A stretch of 64,000 nt of DNA from positions 318,654 to 382,653 of the forward strand of contig NZ_JAGFNS010000001.1 of assembly GCF_017592555.1 (NCBI RefSeq). The letters are read 5' to 3'. Origin of the DNA: Actinoplanes flavus (GTDB taxonomy: Bacteria > Actinomycetota > Actinomycetes > Mycobacteriales > Micromonosporaceae). Under the pieces are notes generated by a model that made no database searches, was not told the DNA's origin, and saw only the letters and a program-made list of their open reading frames with translations. Below are positions 16,932 through 25,504 of this stretch, one piece after another (within the stretch, counting starts at the first letter, position 1; every line of letters begins with the position of its first letter). A program made the translations under genes and the position numbers.

Positions 16932-17591
16932 TTACCTACCCGCGTCGGGGATCGAATCGAACTCCTCCGGCACGGTCAGCCAGGTCGCCCGGCTCGCCGG
17001 CCAGAAGATCGTGAAGGCGCGGCCGACCACCGAGTCGACCGGGATCGTCGCGTCCTGGATCTTGCCGGCCTCGTCGGCCGCGCCGCTCTGCTCGTAGTGC
17101 TCCAGCGAGTCGCCGGACGCCTCGCGGTGATCACCCATCACCCAGAGGCGGCCCTCCGGGACGGTGATGTCGAAATTCTGGTCGGCGACCTGGTTGCGGG
17201 TGCCGTCGGCCTCGACGTACACATAAGGCTCGTCGAGCGACTTGCCGTTGATGACGAGCCGCTGCTGCTGGTCGCAGCAGACCACGTTGTCGCCGGGCTG
17301 GCCGATGACGCGCTTGATGAAGTCCTCGCCGTCGGCGCCGGACTGCCAGGCGGTCGGCGCCTTGAAGACGATGATCTCGCCGCGGCGCGGGTCCCGGAAG
17401 TCGTAGACCAGCTTGTTGACGAGCACCCGGTCCCACAGCTCCAGGGTGTGCTGCATGGAGGGGGACGGGATGTAGAACGTCTGCAGCACGAACGCCCGGA
17501 CCAGGAAGGCGACGAGGATCGCCACGCCAAGCAGGATGGGGAGCTCGCGCCAGAATGAGCCCTTGCGTTTTTCGGTCTGCTCGTCAATCAC
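16932..17591 (-). CDS. lepB: Signal peptidase I (second of a tandem pair)
   Basis: 219 residues. Type I signal peptidases cleave secretory signal peptides on the outer membrane face. One N-terminal membrane segment (about 18-38) is followed by the catalytic serine box FYIPSPSMQHTL (S45) and the general-base lysine in FIKRVIGQPGD (K93). WVMGDHR is the conserved box E. Its ATG overlaps the stop of the preceding lepB by four bases. It lacks the C-terminal membrane anchor of its neighbour. Both copies look active. Confidence 0.93.
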   Translation of the reverse strand: MIDEQTEKRKGSFWRELPILLGVAILVAFLVRAFVLQTFYIPSPSMQHTLELWDRVLVNKLVYDFRDPRRGEIIVFKAPTAWQSGADGEDFIKRVIGQPGDNVVCCDQQQRLVINGKSLDEPYVYVEADGTRNQVADQNFDITVPEGRLWVMGDHREASGDSLEHYEQSGAADEAGKIQDATIPVDSVVGRAFTIFWPASRATWLTVPEEFDSIPDAGR

Positions 17592-18481
17592 GCTCGGAGC
17601 CTACGTCGTCGAGTCACCAACGACATGCCGGAACGCGCGGATAGCGCCACCGCGAACAGAACTCCGAACACGTCCGTGGCCACCGCGGGGTGCTCCTCAC
17701 GGGCCTTGACCGGGTGGGCGGCAGCCGCCGACGGGTACTGCTCGGCATACCGTTTCCACACGTCGGGCACGTTGAGGCTGGTGAACCGGTCGCTGGGCCA
17801 GACCACCACGAAGGCCCGGCCGATGATGTTCTCGATCGGCACGGTCCCCTGGCAGCGGGCGTCCTGGGAGACCGAGCGGTGGTCGCCCATCACGAACATC
17901 TCACCGGCCGGGACGGTCACCTCGGCGAACCGCCGGCTGGTGCACTGCCCGGGGATCGGCGGCTGGCTCAGATCGGAGTTGAAACCCTCCGCGATGTACA
18001 CCTCGTCGATGCCGACGCCGTTGACGGTGATCCGGCCCTGCGCGTCGCAGCAGGCCACCTTGTCACCCGGAAGGCCGATCACCCGTTTGATGAAGTCGCG
18101 CTCGCCGGGACGGCTCACCCCGACCAGGTCGCCGATGGTCCGGCCGAGCTTGGCCAGGAACGTGTTGCTGACCGCCTCGGTGACCTCGGGCGCCCAGTCG
18201 TCGGTGCCGCGGAAGACGACGATCTCGCCGCGCAGCGGGTCGCGCATGTCGTAGACGACCTTGTTGACCAGGACCCGGTCCTGGATCGCCAGGGTGTTCT
18301 CCATCGACCCGGAGGGGATGTAGAAGGCCTGGACCAAGAAGGTCCGGATGAGAACGGCCAGGCAGAACGCCACGATCAGCAGGAGCGGCAGCTCCTGCCA
18401 CAGTGGCATCTCCTTGCGCCGCATCGCGGCCCGCCGTCGTTGAGACGGCCGATAGCCTTCCATCGGATCCACGCTTCGCAT
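17588..18481 (-). CDS. lepB: Signal peptidase I (first of a tandem pair)
   Basis: 297 residues. Catalytic S59 in FYIPSGSMENTL, K132 in FIKRVIGLPGD, and MFVMGDHR are present. The N-terminus is basic (YRPSQRRRAAMRRKEM) before membrane segment about 30-50, and there is a second, C-terminal hydrophobic segment (VFGVLFAVALSA, about 275-290) that its neighbour lacks. An insertion around 95-125 (VTEAVSNTFLAKLGRTIGDL) lies between boxes C and D. The rplS-lepB-lepB-rnhB order is usual for actinobacteria, and tandem duplication of type I signal peptidases is common there. Confidence 0.93.
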   Translation of the reverse strand: MRSVDPMEGYRPSQRRRAAMRRKEMPLWQELPLLLIVAFCLAVLIRTFLVQAFYIPSGSMENTLAIQDRVLVNKVVYDMRDPLRGEIVVFRGTDDWAPEVTEAVSNTFLAKLGRTIGDLVGVSRPGERDFIKRVIGLPGDKVACCDAQGRITVNGVGIDEVYIAEGFNSDLSQPPIPGQCTSRRFAEVTVPAGEMFVMGDHRSVSQDARCQGTVPIENIIGRAFVVVWPSDRFTSLNVPDVWKRYAEQYPSAAAAHPVKAREEHPAVATDVFGVLFAVALSARSGMSLVTRRRRLRA

Positions 18482-18521
18482 CTCCCGCCGCCTACCGGCC
18501 GAACCGCCCCCGGATACAGCA

Positions 18522-18565
18522 CTACCGCCCGAGTTTCCCGGCTTAGGGAAATTTACGAGCGGTAG
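18522..18565. promoter_or_regulatory. 44-base imperfect inverted repeat between rplS and lepB
   Basis: CTACCGC (18522-18528) pairs with GCGGTAG (18559-18565), and TTTCCC (18534-18539) pairs with GGGAAA (18546-18551), making a two-stage hairpin. It lies 83 bases beyond the rplS stop and 41 bases upstream of lepB on the minus strand. It could end rplS transcription or be an operator for the signal peptidase genes. The sequence cannot distinguish these. Confidence 0.4.
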
Positions 18566-18647
18566 GACTGAAAAGGTTCACCTACAGCGCGCCAGGCACA
18601 GCCGCAAGCGTAGTTCGCCCGCACCCGTTCCCGCCGCACCGCGTGAA

Positions 18648-19004
18648 TCAGACGGTCTGCTTCTCCCGAAGCTCCTTGATCTTGGCCTTCTTGCCACGGA
18701 GCTCACGCAGGTAGTAGAGCTTGGCGCGGCGGACGTCACCACGGGTGATGACCTCGATCTTGTCGATCGCCGGGCTGTTGAGCGGGTAGGTCCGCTCGAC
18801 GCCGACACCGAAGCTGATCTTGCGAACCTTGAAGGTCTCACGCAGACCGGCGCCCTGGCGGGCGATCACGACGCCCTGGAAGACCTGGACACGGGAGCGG
18901 TTGCCTTCGACGACCCGGGCGTGCACCTTGAGCGTGTCACCGGCCCGGAAGTCGGGAAGGTCGGTACGCCGCGACTGGGCGTCAAGAGCGTCCAGCGTGT
19001 TCAT
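18648..19004 (-). CDS. rplS: 50S ribosomal protein L19
   Basis: 118 residues, normal length. Conserved L19 features include [53 protein letters not shown] and [11 protein letters not shown]. It sits after trmD with a gap of 117 bases, keeping the classic rpsP-khpA-rimM-trmD-rplS order. Confidence 0.98.
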   Translation of the reverse strand: MNTLDALDAQSRRTDLPDFRAGDTLKVHARVVEGNRSRVQVFQGVVIARQGAGLRETFKVRKISFGVGVERTYPLNSPAIDKIEVITRGDVRRAKLYYLRELRGKKAKIKELREKQTV

Positions 19005-19121
19005 CGCTGCATCCTCGTCGTACTAGAAGCGCACCGGGAGTCGGTGCGCGGATGGGTGATTCTGACCCCCGGAGGGGTCCTCGTCAGCACCGCACGGCGT
19101 GCGGCGAAGACGGCAACCTCC

Positions 19122-19886
19122 CTACTCTGCCACACGCGGAGGCGGGATCTGAAATCCGGCCTCGGTGAGCGCCGCCCGGTCCTTCTTGTCCAGGTTATCC
19201 GGGGGGTAGGCGGCATACATGTCGGGCCGGCGGGACGCGGTACGCAGCAGGCTCTGGTCCCGCCGCCAGCGGGCGATCCGGCCGTGGTCGCCGGAACGGA
19301 GCACCTCCGGCACCTCGCGATCGCGCCAGGACTGCGGTTTGGTGTAGACCGGGGCCTCCAGCAGGCCGGCCGCGTGCGACTCCTCGGTGAGCGAGTCGGC
19401 GTTGCCGAGCACCCCGGGCAGCAGCCGGGTGACCGCCTCCATGATCACGATGACCGCGACCTCGCCGCCGAAGAGCACGTAGTCGCCGAGCGACACCTCG
19501 CGCACCGGCATCCGGGCCGCGGCGTCGTCGATCACCCGCTGGTCGATGCCCTCGTAGCGGCCGCACGCGAAGACCAGGTGGGGAAGCTCGGCCAGCTCGT
19601 GGGCGTCGGCCTGGGTGAACGGCCGGCCGACCGGGGACGGCACGATCAGCGTGGCGCCCGGCGAGGCGACCGCGTCCAGGGCCTGACCCCACGGCTCCGG
19701 CCGCATCACCATGCCGGGGCCACCGCCGTACGGGGTGTCGTCCACGGTCCGGTGCACGTCGGAGGTCCAGGTGCGCAGGTCGTGCACGGCGAGCTTCAGC
19801 GTCCCGGTGGTCCGCGCCTTGCCGATCAGCGAGAGTTCGAGCGGCGCGAAATAGTCCGGGAAGATCGAGATGATGTCGACCTTCAC
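19122..19886 (-). CDS. trmD: tRNA (guanine37-N1)-methyltransferase
   Basis: 254 residues. TrmD methylates G37 next to the anticodon and prevents frameshifting; it is a SPOUT-fold dimer. Hallmarks: [15 protein letters not shown] start, [30 protein letters not shown] and [15 protein letters not shown]. The start codon is GTG (19886-19884), the last of four TGTGAAGG words in a small tandem repeat that also contains the rimM stop. The C-terminus ([11 protein letters not shown]) is typical. Confidence 0.97.
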   Translation of the reverse strand: MKVDIISIFPDYFAPLELSLIGKARTTGTLKLAVHDLRTWTSDVHRTVDDTPYGGGPGMVMRPEPWGQALDAVASPGATLIVPSPVGRPFTQADAHELAELPHLVFACGRYEGIDQRVIDDAAARMPVREVSLGDYVLFGGEVAVIVIMEAVTRLLPGVLGNADSLTEESHAAGLLEAPVYTKPQSWRDREVPEVLRSGDHGRIARWRRDQSLLRTASRRPDMYAAYPPDNLDKKDRAALTEAGFQIPPPRVAE

Positions 19887-19936
19887 AGGAGAACCTTCAC
19901 AGCGGGAGAGCCTTCACAGCGGGAGAGCCTTCACAG
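19880..19936 (-). repeat. 17-bp tandem repeat at the rimM/trmD junction
   Basis: On the minus strand the unit TGTGAAGGCTCTCCCGC occurs twice, followed by a shortened TGTGAAGGTTCTCC and a final TGTGAAGG. The first TGTGA holds the rimM stop (TGA, 19933-19931) and the last holds the trmD start (GTG, 19886-19884). The likely ancestor is a 4-base GTGA overlap of the two genes that was pulled apart by local tandem duplication. Each intermediate GTG is followed within seven codons by an in-frame stop. Confidence 0.8.
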
Positions 19937-20500
19937 GTCGAGCAGGCCTTCCGGGAGGTCGACGACGACCCGGCCACCGGGCAGGTCCACGGTCGGGACG
20001 ATCGCGGTGACGAACGGGATCAGAGCCGTCCCGCCGCCCTTCTTCGCGAGCACGATCAGATCCGAGGCCGGGGCGTGCTCGATCCGCTGCACGGTGCCGT
20101 GCTCGGTGCCGTCCAGGGACTCCACCCGCAGCCCGATGAGCTGGTGGTCGTGGAACTCCTCCGGGTCCTCCGGGGGCGCCAGGTCGGCACTGTCCACCTG
20201 GAGGAACACACCCTTGAGCGCCTCGGCGACGTTGCGGTCGTGAATGCCCTCGAAGACGGCGATCCCACGGCCCTGATGCCAGCGGATCGACTCGAGAGTG
20301 AGGTGCTTCGGGACTTCGAAACGAGCACCGGGAGCGGGAGCGGCCGCCGGGCCGGCGCCCACCCGGCGGTCCCGGGGGACCTCCGTGATGAACACCGACC
20401 CGGCGGTGAAGCGTTCCTCGGGCTCGTCGGTCCGCACGACCACCGAGACCTCGCCCCGGATGCCGTGCGGTTTACCGATCTGGCCGACGACGAGCAGCAT
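19931..20500 (-). CDS. rimM: 16S rRNA processing protein RimM
   Basis: 189 residues. RimM binds S19 and helps 30S head maturation. The N-terminal RimM barrel (VVGQIGKPHGIRGEVSVVV) and the C-terminal PRC-barrel (about 110-185, EFHDHQLIGLRVESL to PGGRVVVDLPEGLLDL) are both present. A Pro/Ala-rich insertion (GAGPAAAPAPGARFE) sits between strands of the first domain. It lies 3 bases after khpA, and its stop lies inside the repeat shared with trmD. Confidence 0.96.
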   Translation of the reverse strand: MLLVVGQIGKPHGIRGEVSVVVRTDEPEERFTAGSVFITEVPRDRRVGAGPAAAPAPGARFEVPKHLTLESIRWHQGRGIAVFEGIHDRNVAEALKGVFLQVDSADLAPPEDPEEFHDHQLIGLRVESLDGTEHGTVQRIEHAPASDLIVLAKKGGGTALIPFVTAIVPTVDLPGGRVVVDLPEGLLDL

Positions 20501-20503
20501 CGA

Positions 20504-20761
20504 TCAGTACGCGTCGACGATGTCGACCCGGATGCCACGACCGCCGATCGACCCGATCACCTGACGCAGGGCCTTGGCCGTCCGCCCGCCCCGCCCGATG
20601 ACCGTTCCCAGGTCCTCGGGGTGCACGCGAACCTCGAGCCGCTTGCCACGGCGCGAGTCGACCAGCCGGACCCGGACGTCGTCCGGGTTGTCGACGATGC
20701 CCTTGACGAGGTGCTCCAGCGCGGGCCGGAGCGCCCCGTCAGCTCGCGTCGGCGCCGGCAC
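20504..20761 (-). CDS. khpA: KH-domain RNA-binding protein KhpA
   Basis: A small KH protein, RNA-binding partner of KhpB in other bacteria. The recognisable part is [40 protein letters not shown] (the KH GxxG loop, IGRGG) and [10 protein letters not shown]. No start codon lies directly before ALRPALEH. The nearest in-frame start is GTG at 20761, with GAGGA eight bases upstream, giving 85 residues and a 23-base overlap with the rpsP 3' end. That start is inferred. Located between rpsP and rimM as expected. Confidence 0.88.
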   Translation of the reverse strand: MPAPTRADGALRPALEHLVKGIVDNPDDVRVRLVDSRRGKRLEVRVHPEDLGTVIGRGGRTAKALRQVIGSIGGRGIRVDIVDAY

Positions 20762-21203
20762 CGGCCGGGTCCTCAGCGGTCTCGGCGACAGCCTCGCGGT
20801 TCGGCTCGGCGGCCTCGGCGGGCTTCGACGCCTTCTTCGCGGTGGCGGGCTTGTCGGCGACGCCGGCGGCGGCCTTCGACTCGGCGTCGAACACCTCGGC
20901 CTTGCTCTGCTTGCTCGGCGCGACCAGCAGCGGGGCCGGAGCGGGCAGGCCCTTGAACTTCTGCCAGTCGCCGGTCTTCTCCAGGATGCGCTGCACCGGC
21001 TCGGACGGCTGGGCGCCGACGGAGAGCCAGTACTGAACGCGGTCGGACTTGACCTCGATGACCGAGGGGTGTTCCTTCGGCTGGTAGATGCCGATGTACT
21101 CGATGGCGCGGCCGTCGCGCTTGGTGCGCGAGTCGGCGACGACGATGCGGTACTGCGGGTTGCGGATCTTGCCCATCCGCAGGAGCCGGATCTTAACGGC
21201 CAC
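20739..21203 (-). CDS. rpsP: 30S ribosomal protein S16
   Basis: The start is placed at GTG 21203 ([19 protein letters not shown]) with AGGAG nine bases upstream; the frame continues upstream without homology. The product has 154 residues. The S16 core is about residues 1-85 ([20 protein letters not shown]); the remainder is an Ala/Glu/Lys-rich tail ([18 protein letters not shown]), as often seen in high-GC actinobacteria. It heads the khpA-rimM-trmD-rplS transcript. ffh, which usually precedes rpsP, lies about 6 kb away here. Confidence 0.96.
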   Translation of the reverse strand: MAVKIRLLRMGKIRNPQYRIVVADSRTKRDGRAIEYIGIYQPKEHPSVIEVKSDRVQYWLSVGAQPSEPVQRILEKTGDWQKFKGLPAPAPLLVAPSKQSKAEVFDAESKAAAGVADKPATAKKASKPAEAAEPNREAVAETAEDPAGAGADAS

Positions 21204-21338
21204 GGTGTTTTCGCTCCTGATGACTGCGTGGGTGAGCCGACCGGAACCCACGTGGGGATGTGGGACCGATGCCTCGTGGACTGGCTTGCGCTGTCAGGGG
21301 TTAGAGGGCGCCTGCAGCGTGCCGGATACCAACGAGCC

Positions 21339-21369
21339 ATTCTGCCAGACGACCAGGGAAGGATCCCAA
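21339..21369 (-). promoter_or_regulatory. Possible rpsP promoter
   Basis: On the minus strand, TTGGGA (21369-21364) and CAGAAT (21344-21339) resemble -35 and -10 hexamers, with a rather long spacer of 19 bases, about 135 bases upstream of the rpsP start. The -10 is a fair match to the housekeeping consensus; the spacing lowers confidence. Confidence 0.25.
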
Positions 21370-21381
21370 TCGGGATGAGTT

Positions 21382-22035
21382 TTACGCCCGGGCCACGACC
21401 GGGCGGTCCCAGCCCTCCGGCAGTTCCTCAGGGGTCGGCCAGGACGGGTCGGGGCGGAAATCGGTCCAGGTGCCGTCGAACGGGAACTCGGCGGATTCGA
21501 TCTTCTTGATCACTCGGTGGCCCTCGGCCCAGACCGCGGCCTCGTCGGGGACCCAGTAGAGGTCGGGGTGGGCCAGGCGCTCGGCGAAGTCGTCCTCGTC
21601 CTTCCAGCGCCAGGCGCCGCCCGGCCGGGCCACGATGTCGAGATCCTGGTCGATCACGTCGATCCCGGCGGCCACGCCGTCGTCCCAGCGGACGGCGGAC
21701 TCCTCCAGGTTGACGTAGTACTCGGTGAAGTGGCCCTCGTCGTCGCGGAAGAACCAGACCGAGTGGTTCTCCCCCGGCGGGAAGAACCGCAGCACACCCG
21801 GGCCCTGCCAGCGGGCGATCCGGGGCGCCCGCTCGGCGGCCATCCAGTCGGCGAACGGGAGATCGCGCGGGAAGCGGCCGTCCAGCGTCGTCTCGACCGC
21901 GATCACCGAACCGCGGGCCACCCAGATGAGCAGCCCACGGTCGTCGTCCGAGACCACCCGGCCGGGATGCACGAAGGCGATCCGGCCGTGGTGGGTGTCC
22001 CGGTGCAGGATCAGCCGGCCCGGCGCGAAACCCAT
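21382..22035 (-). CDS. DUF402 domain protein
   Basis: 217 residues. The segment VWFFRDDEGHFTEYYVNLEE and the following acidic DLDIVARPGGAWRWKDEDDF match the DUF402 fold, found in predicted nucleoside-phosphate or RNA-associated hydrolases (FAU-1-like). Conserved aromatic and acidic residues suggest a metal-dependent phosphohydrolase, which is not established for this protein. Its ATG overlaps the proS stop by one base (TGATG), so it is co-translated with proS. Confidence 0.82.
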   Translation of the reverse strand: MGFAPGRLILHRDTHHGRIAFVHPGRVVSDDDRGLLIWVARGSVIAVETTLDGRFPRDLPFADWMAAERAPRIARWQGPGVLRFFPPGENHSVWFFRDDEGHFTEYYVNLEESAVRWDDGVAAGIDVIDQDLDIVARPGGAWRWKDEDDFAERLAHPDLYWVPDEAAVWAEGHRVIKKIESAEFPFDGTWTDFRPDPSWPTPEELPEGWDRPVVARA

Positions 22036-23441
22036 CAGTAGGAGCGGGCCAGGTAGGCGATCAGGTCCGGCTCCTCGTCCGACTCCGGCATCGAGCCGTC
22101 CTCACGGGTGAGGCAGCGGACCGTGACGGCCTTGCCGTTCGCCTCCTTCTCGCCGGCCTCGCCGACCGCCGACCACGGCACCCGGGCGAACCCGGTCTGC
22201 GCCGCCTCGATCGCCTCGGCGAGTGTCTTCACCTCGACGGTGCGCTCCACCCGGAACGCCAGCGCGTCGTCGAAGAGCCGCTGCTGGTCGGCCTTGAGGG
22301 CGGCGACGACCTCGTTGACCACCTCGGCCAGGGCGACCGGCGACTTGGTGCCGTCGATCCGGCGGGCCACCACGGCGTTGCCGTTGGCCAGGTCACGCGG
22401 GCCGACCTCGATCCGGATCGGGATGCCCTGGAGTTCGGCGTCCACCGCACGCCGGCCGAACGGGACGTCCGCGCGGTCGTCGAGCTTCACCCGTACACCC
22501 GCGGTCTTGAGGTCTGCCGTGAGCTGAGCCGCCGCCTCCGCGACGCCCTCGCCCGCCTTGACCACCATGATCTGGACCTGGATCGGCGCGAGCCGCGGCG
22601 GAAGCCGCAGGCCGTTGTCGTCGCCGTGCACCATGATCAGGCCGCCGACCATCCGGGTGGACGTGCCCCACGAGGTGGTCCAGGCGTGCTCGACGGTCCG
22701 CTCGGCCGACGAGTAGGTGATGTCGAACGCCTTCGCGAAGTTCTGCCCGAGCTCGTGCGAGGTGCCCATCTGGAGCGCCTTGCCGTCGCCCATCATGGCC
22801 TCGACGGTCATCGTGTTGGTGGCGCCGGCGAAGCGCTCGCCACGGGTCTTGCGGCCCGGGATGACCGGGATGGCCAGGAACTCCTCCATGAACGCCTGGT
22901 AGACGTTGCGGTGGATGTCCCGCGCGTGCTCCCGCGCGTCGGCCTCGGTGGCGTGCGCGGTGTGGCCCTCCTGCCAGAGGAACTCGGTGGTCCGCAGGAA
23001 GGTCCGCGGGCGCAGCTCCCACCGGACCACGTTGGCCCACTGGTTGAGCAGGAGAGGCAGATCACGGTACGAGTCGACCCACTTGGCCATGAACTCGCCG
23101 ATCACGGTCTCGCTGGTGGGGCGCACGACCAGCGGCTCGGCGAGCTCCTTGCCACCGGCGTGGGTGACCACGGCCAGCTCCGGCGAGAAGCCCTCCACGT
23201 GGTCGGCCTCGCGGCGCAGGTAGTTCTCCGGGATGAAGAGCGGGAAGTACGCGTTCTGGACGCCCTGCTCCTTGATCCGGGCGTCCATGTCGGCCTGCAT
23301 CCGCTCCCAGATCGCGTAGCCGACCGGACGGATCACCATCGTCCCGCGCACCGGGCCGTTGTCGGCGAGCTGCGCCTTGGCGATGAGGTCCTGGTACCAG
23401 CGGGGGAAGTCCTCCGCACGGGGAGTGAGCACGCGAGCCAT
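22035..23441 (-). CDS. proS: Prolyl-tRNA synthetase, type 3 (archaeal/eukaryote-like)
   Basis: 468 residues from the ATG at 23441 (MARVLTPRAEDFPRWYQDL); the frame extends 16 codons upstream without homology. Class II motifs: RGTMVIRPVGYAIWERMQ, VRPTSETVIGEFMAKWVDSY, RWELRPRTFLRTTEFLWQEG and MVHGDDNGLRLPPRLAPIQV. The anticodon domain (about 285-385) and a C-terminal domain ending in YLARSY follow, as in short type 3 ProRS. No YbaK-like editing insertion is present. It is divergent from a sigma-factor gene across 82 bases. Confidence 0.96.
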   Translation of the reverse strand: MARVLTPRAEDFPRWYQDLIAKAQLADNGPVRGTMVIRPVGYAIWERMQADMDARIKEQGVQNAYFPLFIPENYLRREADHVEGFSPELAVVTHAGGKELAEPLVVRPTSETVIGEFMAKWVDSYRDLPLLLNQWANVVRWELRPRTFLRTTEFLWQEGHTAHATEADAREHARDIHRNVYQAFMEEFLAIPVIPGRKTRGERFAGATNTMTVEAMMGDGKALQMGTSHELGQNFAKAFDITYSSAERTVEHAWTTSWGTSTRMVGGLIMVHGDDNGLRLPPRLAPIQVQIMVVKAGEGVAEAAAQLTADLKTAGVRVKLDDRADVPFGRRAVDAELQGIPIRIEVGPRDLANGNAVVARRIDGTKSPVALAEVVNEVVAALKADQQRLFDDALAFRVERTVEVKTLAEAIEAAQTGFARVPWSAVGEAGEKEANGKAVTVRCLTREDGSMPESDEEPDLIAYLARSY

Positions 23442-23523
23442 GAGGAAGCATCGTAGTCCCGCCCGAACCGCAACCGGCCGGGTGGGCATCCCGTGTCCCT
23501 CATCGGAGAAGGACGGGTGACGG

Positions 23524-24027
23524 ATGGACTTCGATGGCTTCTACCGGGACACCTCCCGGCGGCTGTTGCGATACGCGTACGGACTCACCGGTGATCCGGG
23601 CGAGGCTCAGGATCTGGTGCAGGAGGCGTACGCGCGGGCGTGGCAGCGCTGGCGCAGGGTGTCCGGGTACGACGACCCGGAGGCCTGGCTGCGGCTCGTG
23701 GTGAACCGGCTGTCCGCGGACCGCTGGCGCCGCCTCGGGGTCCGCCGGGCGCGGGCCGCCGCCGAACCACCGACGCCGCCGGTCAACCCGCCGTCGGAGG
23801 ACGTCGTCCTGCTGGTCCGGGCGATGCGCGACCTGCCGGACAAGCAGCGACGGGCCCTGGCCCTGCACTACCTGCTGGACCGGTCGATCGCCGAGATCGC
23901 CGCCGAGTCGGGCGCCTCGCAGAACACCGTCAAGTCCTGGTTGTCCCGGGGCCGCGCCGCGCTGGCGGCCACCCTGGGTGACACCCGCGCCACCGTCACC
24001 CCGGAAGGAGCCCGCCGTGCCCGCTGA
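23524..24027 (+). CDS. ECF (SigE-like) RNA polymerase sigma factor
   Basis: 167 residues. Region 2 (about 8-75): LLRYAYGLTGDPGEAQDLVQ, EAYARAWQRW and WLRLVVNRLSADRWRR. Region 4 (about 95-155): MRDLPDKQRRALALHYLLDR and IAEIAAESGASQNTVKSWLS, a helix-turn-helix. There is no long C-terminal extension. It overlaps the downstream membrane protein gene by 11 bases, which suggests a sigma/regulator pair. The promoter it recognises cannot be read from this window. Confidence 0.93.
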   Translation: MDFDGFYRDTSRRLLRYAYGLTGDPGEAQDLVQEAYARAWQRWRRVSGYDDPEAWLRLVVNRLSADRWRRLGVRRARAAAEPPTPPVNPPSEDVVLLVRAMRDLPDKQRRALALHYLLDRSIAEIAAESGASQNTVKSWLSRGRAALAATLGDTRATVTPEGARRAR

Positions 24028-25504
24028 CCTGGACGACCTGTTCACCGCCCTGGGCCGGCAGGCCGACACGCTTCCGCTGGCCGGCGCCGAGCGGGCCCGG
24101 GAACGCGGCCGGCAGCGCCGCACCCGCAACCGCGCCGCACTGGCCGGCCTGGCGGTGCTGCTGGTGCTCACCGGCGCCGGCCTGGCCGTCACCCGGGACC
24201 GGCACGCCGAGCCGATCCTCCCGGCCACCACCCCGGCCCGGGTCCGCGGCCTCGCCCCGGTCGGCGAGCCGCCGCGGCTCGCCGAGGGCCGGATGTGGAA
24301 CAACGCCCGGATCTCCGGAAACCGGGTGATCGGTTTCTCCACGATCGAGGGCGGCGGCCACGAGACGGTCGCCGTGGACGCCTCGACCGGGGCCACCCTG
24401 TGGCGGCTGAGCAGCTCGGACAGCTACTTCCGTGGGGTGGCGGCCACCGCCGAGGCGGTCATCCTGCTGCGCGAGCTGAACGTGGCGAGCGGGGAGATCG
24501 ACGCGCCGCAGGACCGGATCCTGTACTTCCACGACCCGGCCACCGGCACCGAACGGTGGAAGCTCGCCTACACCGACGACGACCGGCTGGTGCTGCACGA
24601 GGAGACCCTGGTCCGGTTGATCAACACGACCGGGGTGACCGAGGCGTACGACCTGGCCAGCGGGCGGCGGCTGTGGTCGGCACCGGGCGGCGCGGACCGT
24701 CCGGTGCTGATGAGCGGGATGGCGACCGAGGCCGACGGGCGCGAGTTCGGCAGCGGCAACGACGCGCTCTTCGATCCGTCCACGGAGAGGGCCTACCCGT
24801 ACAGCGACAACCGTCTGGTGCAGTTGACCGGGAAGGGCCGGGTGGTGATCCGGGACATCCGCACCGGCAAGGTCCGGTCGAGGATCCAGAGCCGGGTGAG
24901 TTCGGCGGCCGCCGCACTCGCCTCGCCGCGTTGGGAGGGGGTCATGGAGATCACCGCGTACGAGGGGACCGTCTACCTCACCGAGACGATCGAGAACGGA
25001 TTTCAGCTCGGAACCCCGACCCAGGTGTTCCCGCCGAGTCAGGGCACATGGAGCTGGACGCACTTCGTCCCCTGCGAACGCGAGCGGGTCTGCGTCCTCG
25101 AACAGCAGGGCGAGCGGGAGGCTCGCCTCGTCATGATCGACGCCGCGACCGGAACCGTGCTCCGGACCACCGGGGCGGTGCCCGGCAGCGGCGTCGCCTC
25201 GATGCGGGACGGCCGGATCATGATGAGTTTCGGCGGCAACGGCGGCACGGCCCTCTACGACCCGAACGGCCAGGCCATGTACTCCGACAACGGCTTCGGC
25301 GGCTTCCTCGACGACGGCAACGTGCTCACCCTCACCCAGGACGCCGGCGACCGGAAGTACACCGCCCGCGGCGTCTCCACCATCGACTACAAGAAGAGCA
25401 AGCTGGGCGTCCTCCCGGAGGTCTCCGGGAGGTGCGACTGGGACGAGACGGTGCTGACCTGCCCCGCCGGCCGGGAGCTGCGGATCTGGCGCTTCACCCG
25501 CTGA
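24017..25504 (+). CDS. Membrane-anchored beta-propeller (PQQ/WD-like) protein, putative sigma-factor partner
   Basis: 495 residues from GTG 24017, preceded by GGAAGGAG; the frame extends further up inside the sigma gene. The short cytoplasmic N-terminus (LDDLFTALGRQADTL, about 1-40) is followed by one membrane segment (AALAGLAVLLVLTGAGLAV, about 42-60). The long outside part has repeating strands such as HETVAVDASTGATLWRL, FHDPATGTERWKLAY, AYDLASGRRLWSA and VMIDAATGTVLRTTG, typical of PQQ-like propellers. By position and topology it may regulate the upstream ECF sigma factor. No zinc-binding anti-sigma motif (HxxxCxxC) is present, so that role is inference. It converges on the amidohydrolase gene with no gap. 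Confidence 0.8.
   Translation: MPADLDDLFTALGRQADTLPLAGAERARERGRQRRTRNRAALAGLAVLLVLTGAGLAVTRDRHAEPILPATTPARVRGLAPVGEPPRLAEGRMWNNARISGNRVIGFSTIEGGGHETVAVDASTGATLWRLSSSDSYFRGVAATAEAVILLRELNVASGEIDAPQDRILYFHDPATGTERWKLAYTDDDRLVLHEETLVRLINTTGVTEAYDLASGRRLWSAPGGADRPVLMSGMATEADGREFGSGNDALFDPSTERAYPYSDNRLVQLTGKGRVVIRDIRTGKVRSRIQSRVSSAAAALASPRWEGVMEITAYEGTVYLTETIENGFQLGTPTQVFPPSQGTWSWTHFVPCERERVCVLEQQGEREARLVMIDAATGTVLRTTGAVPGSGVASMRDGRIMMSFGGNGGTALYDPNGQAMYSDNGFGGFLDDGNVLTLTQDAGDRKYTARGVSTIDYKKSKLGVLPEVSGRCDWDETVLTCPAGRELRIWRFTR

Noticed and set aside
16932..18481. One of the two signal peptidases being a pseudogene
   Set aside because: Both retain the catalytic Ser and Lys boxes, the membrane anchor and the conserved GDHR box.
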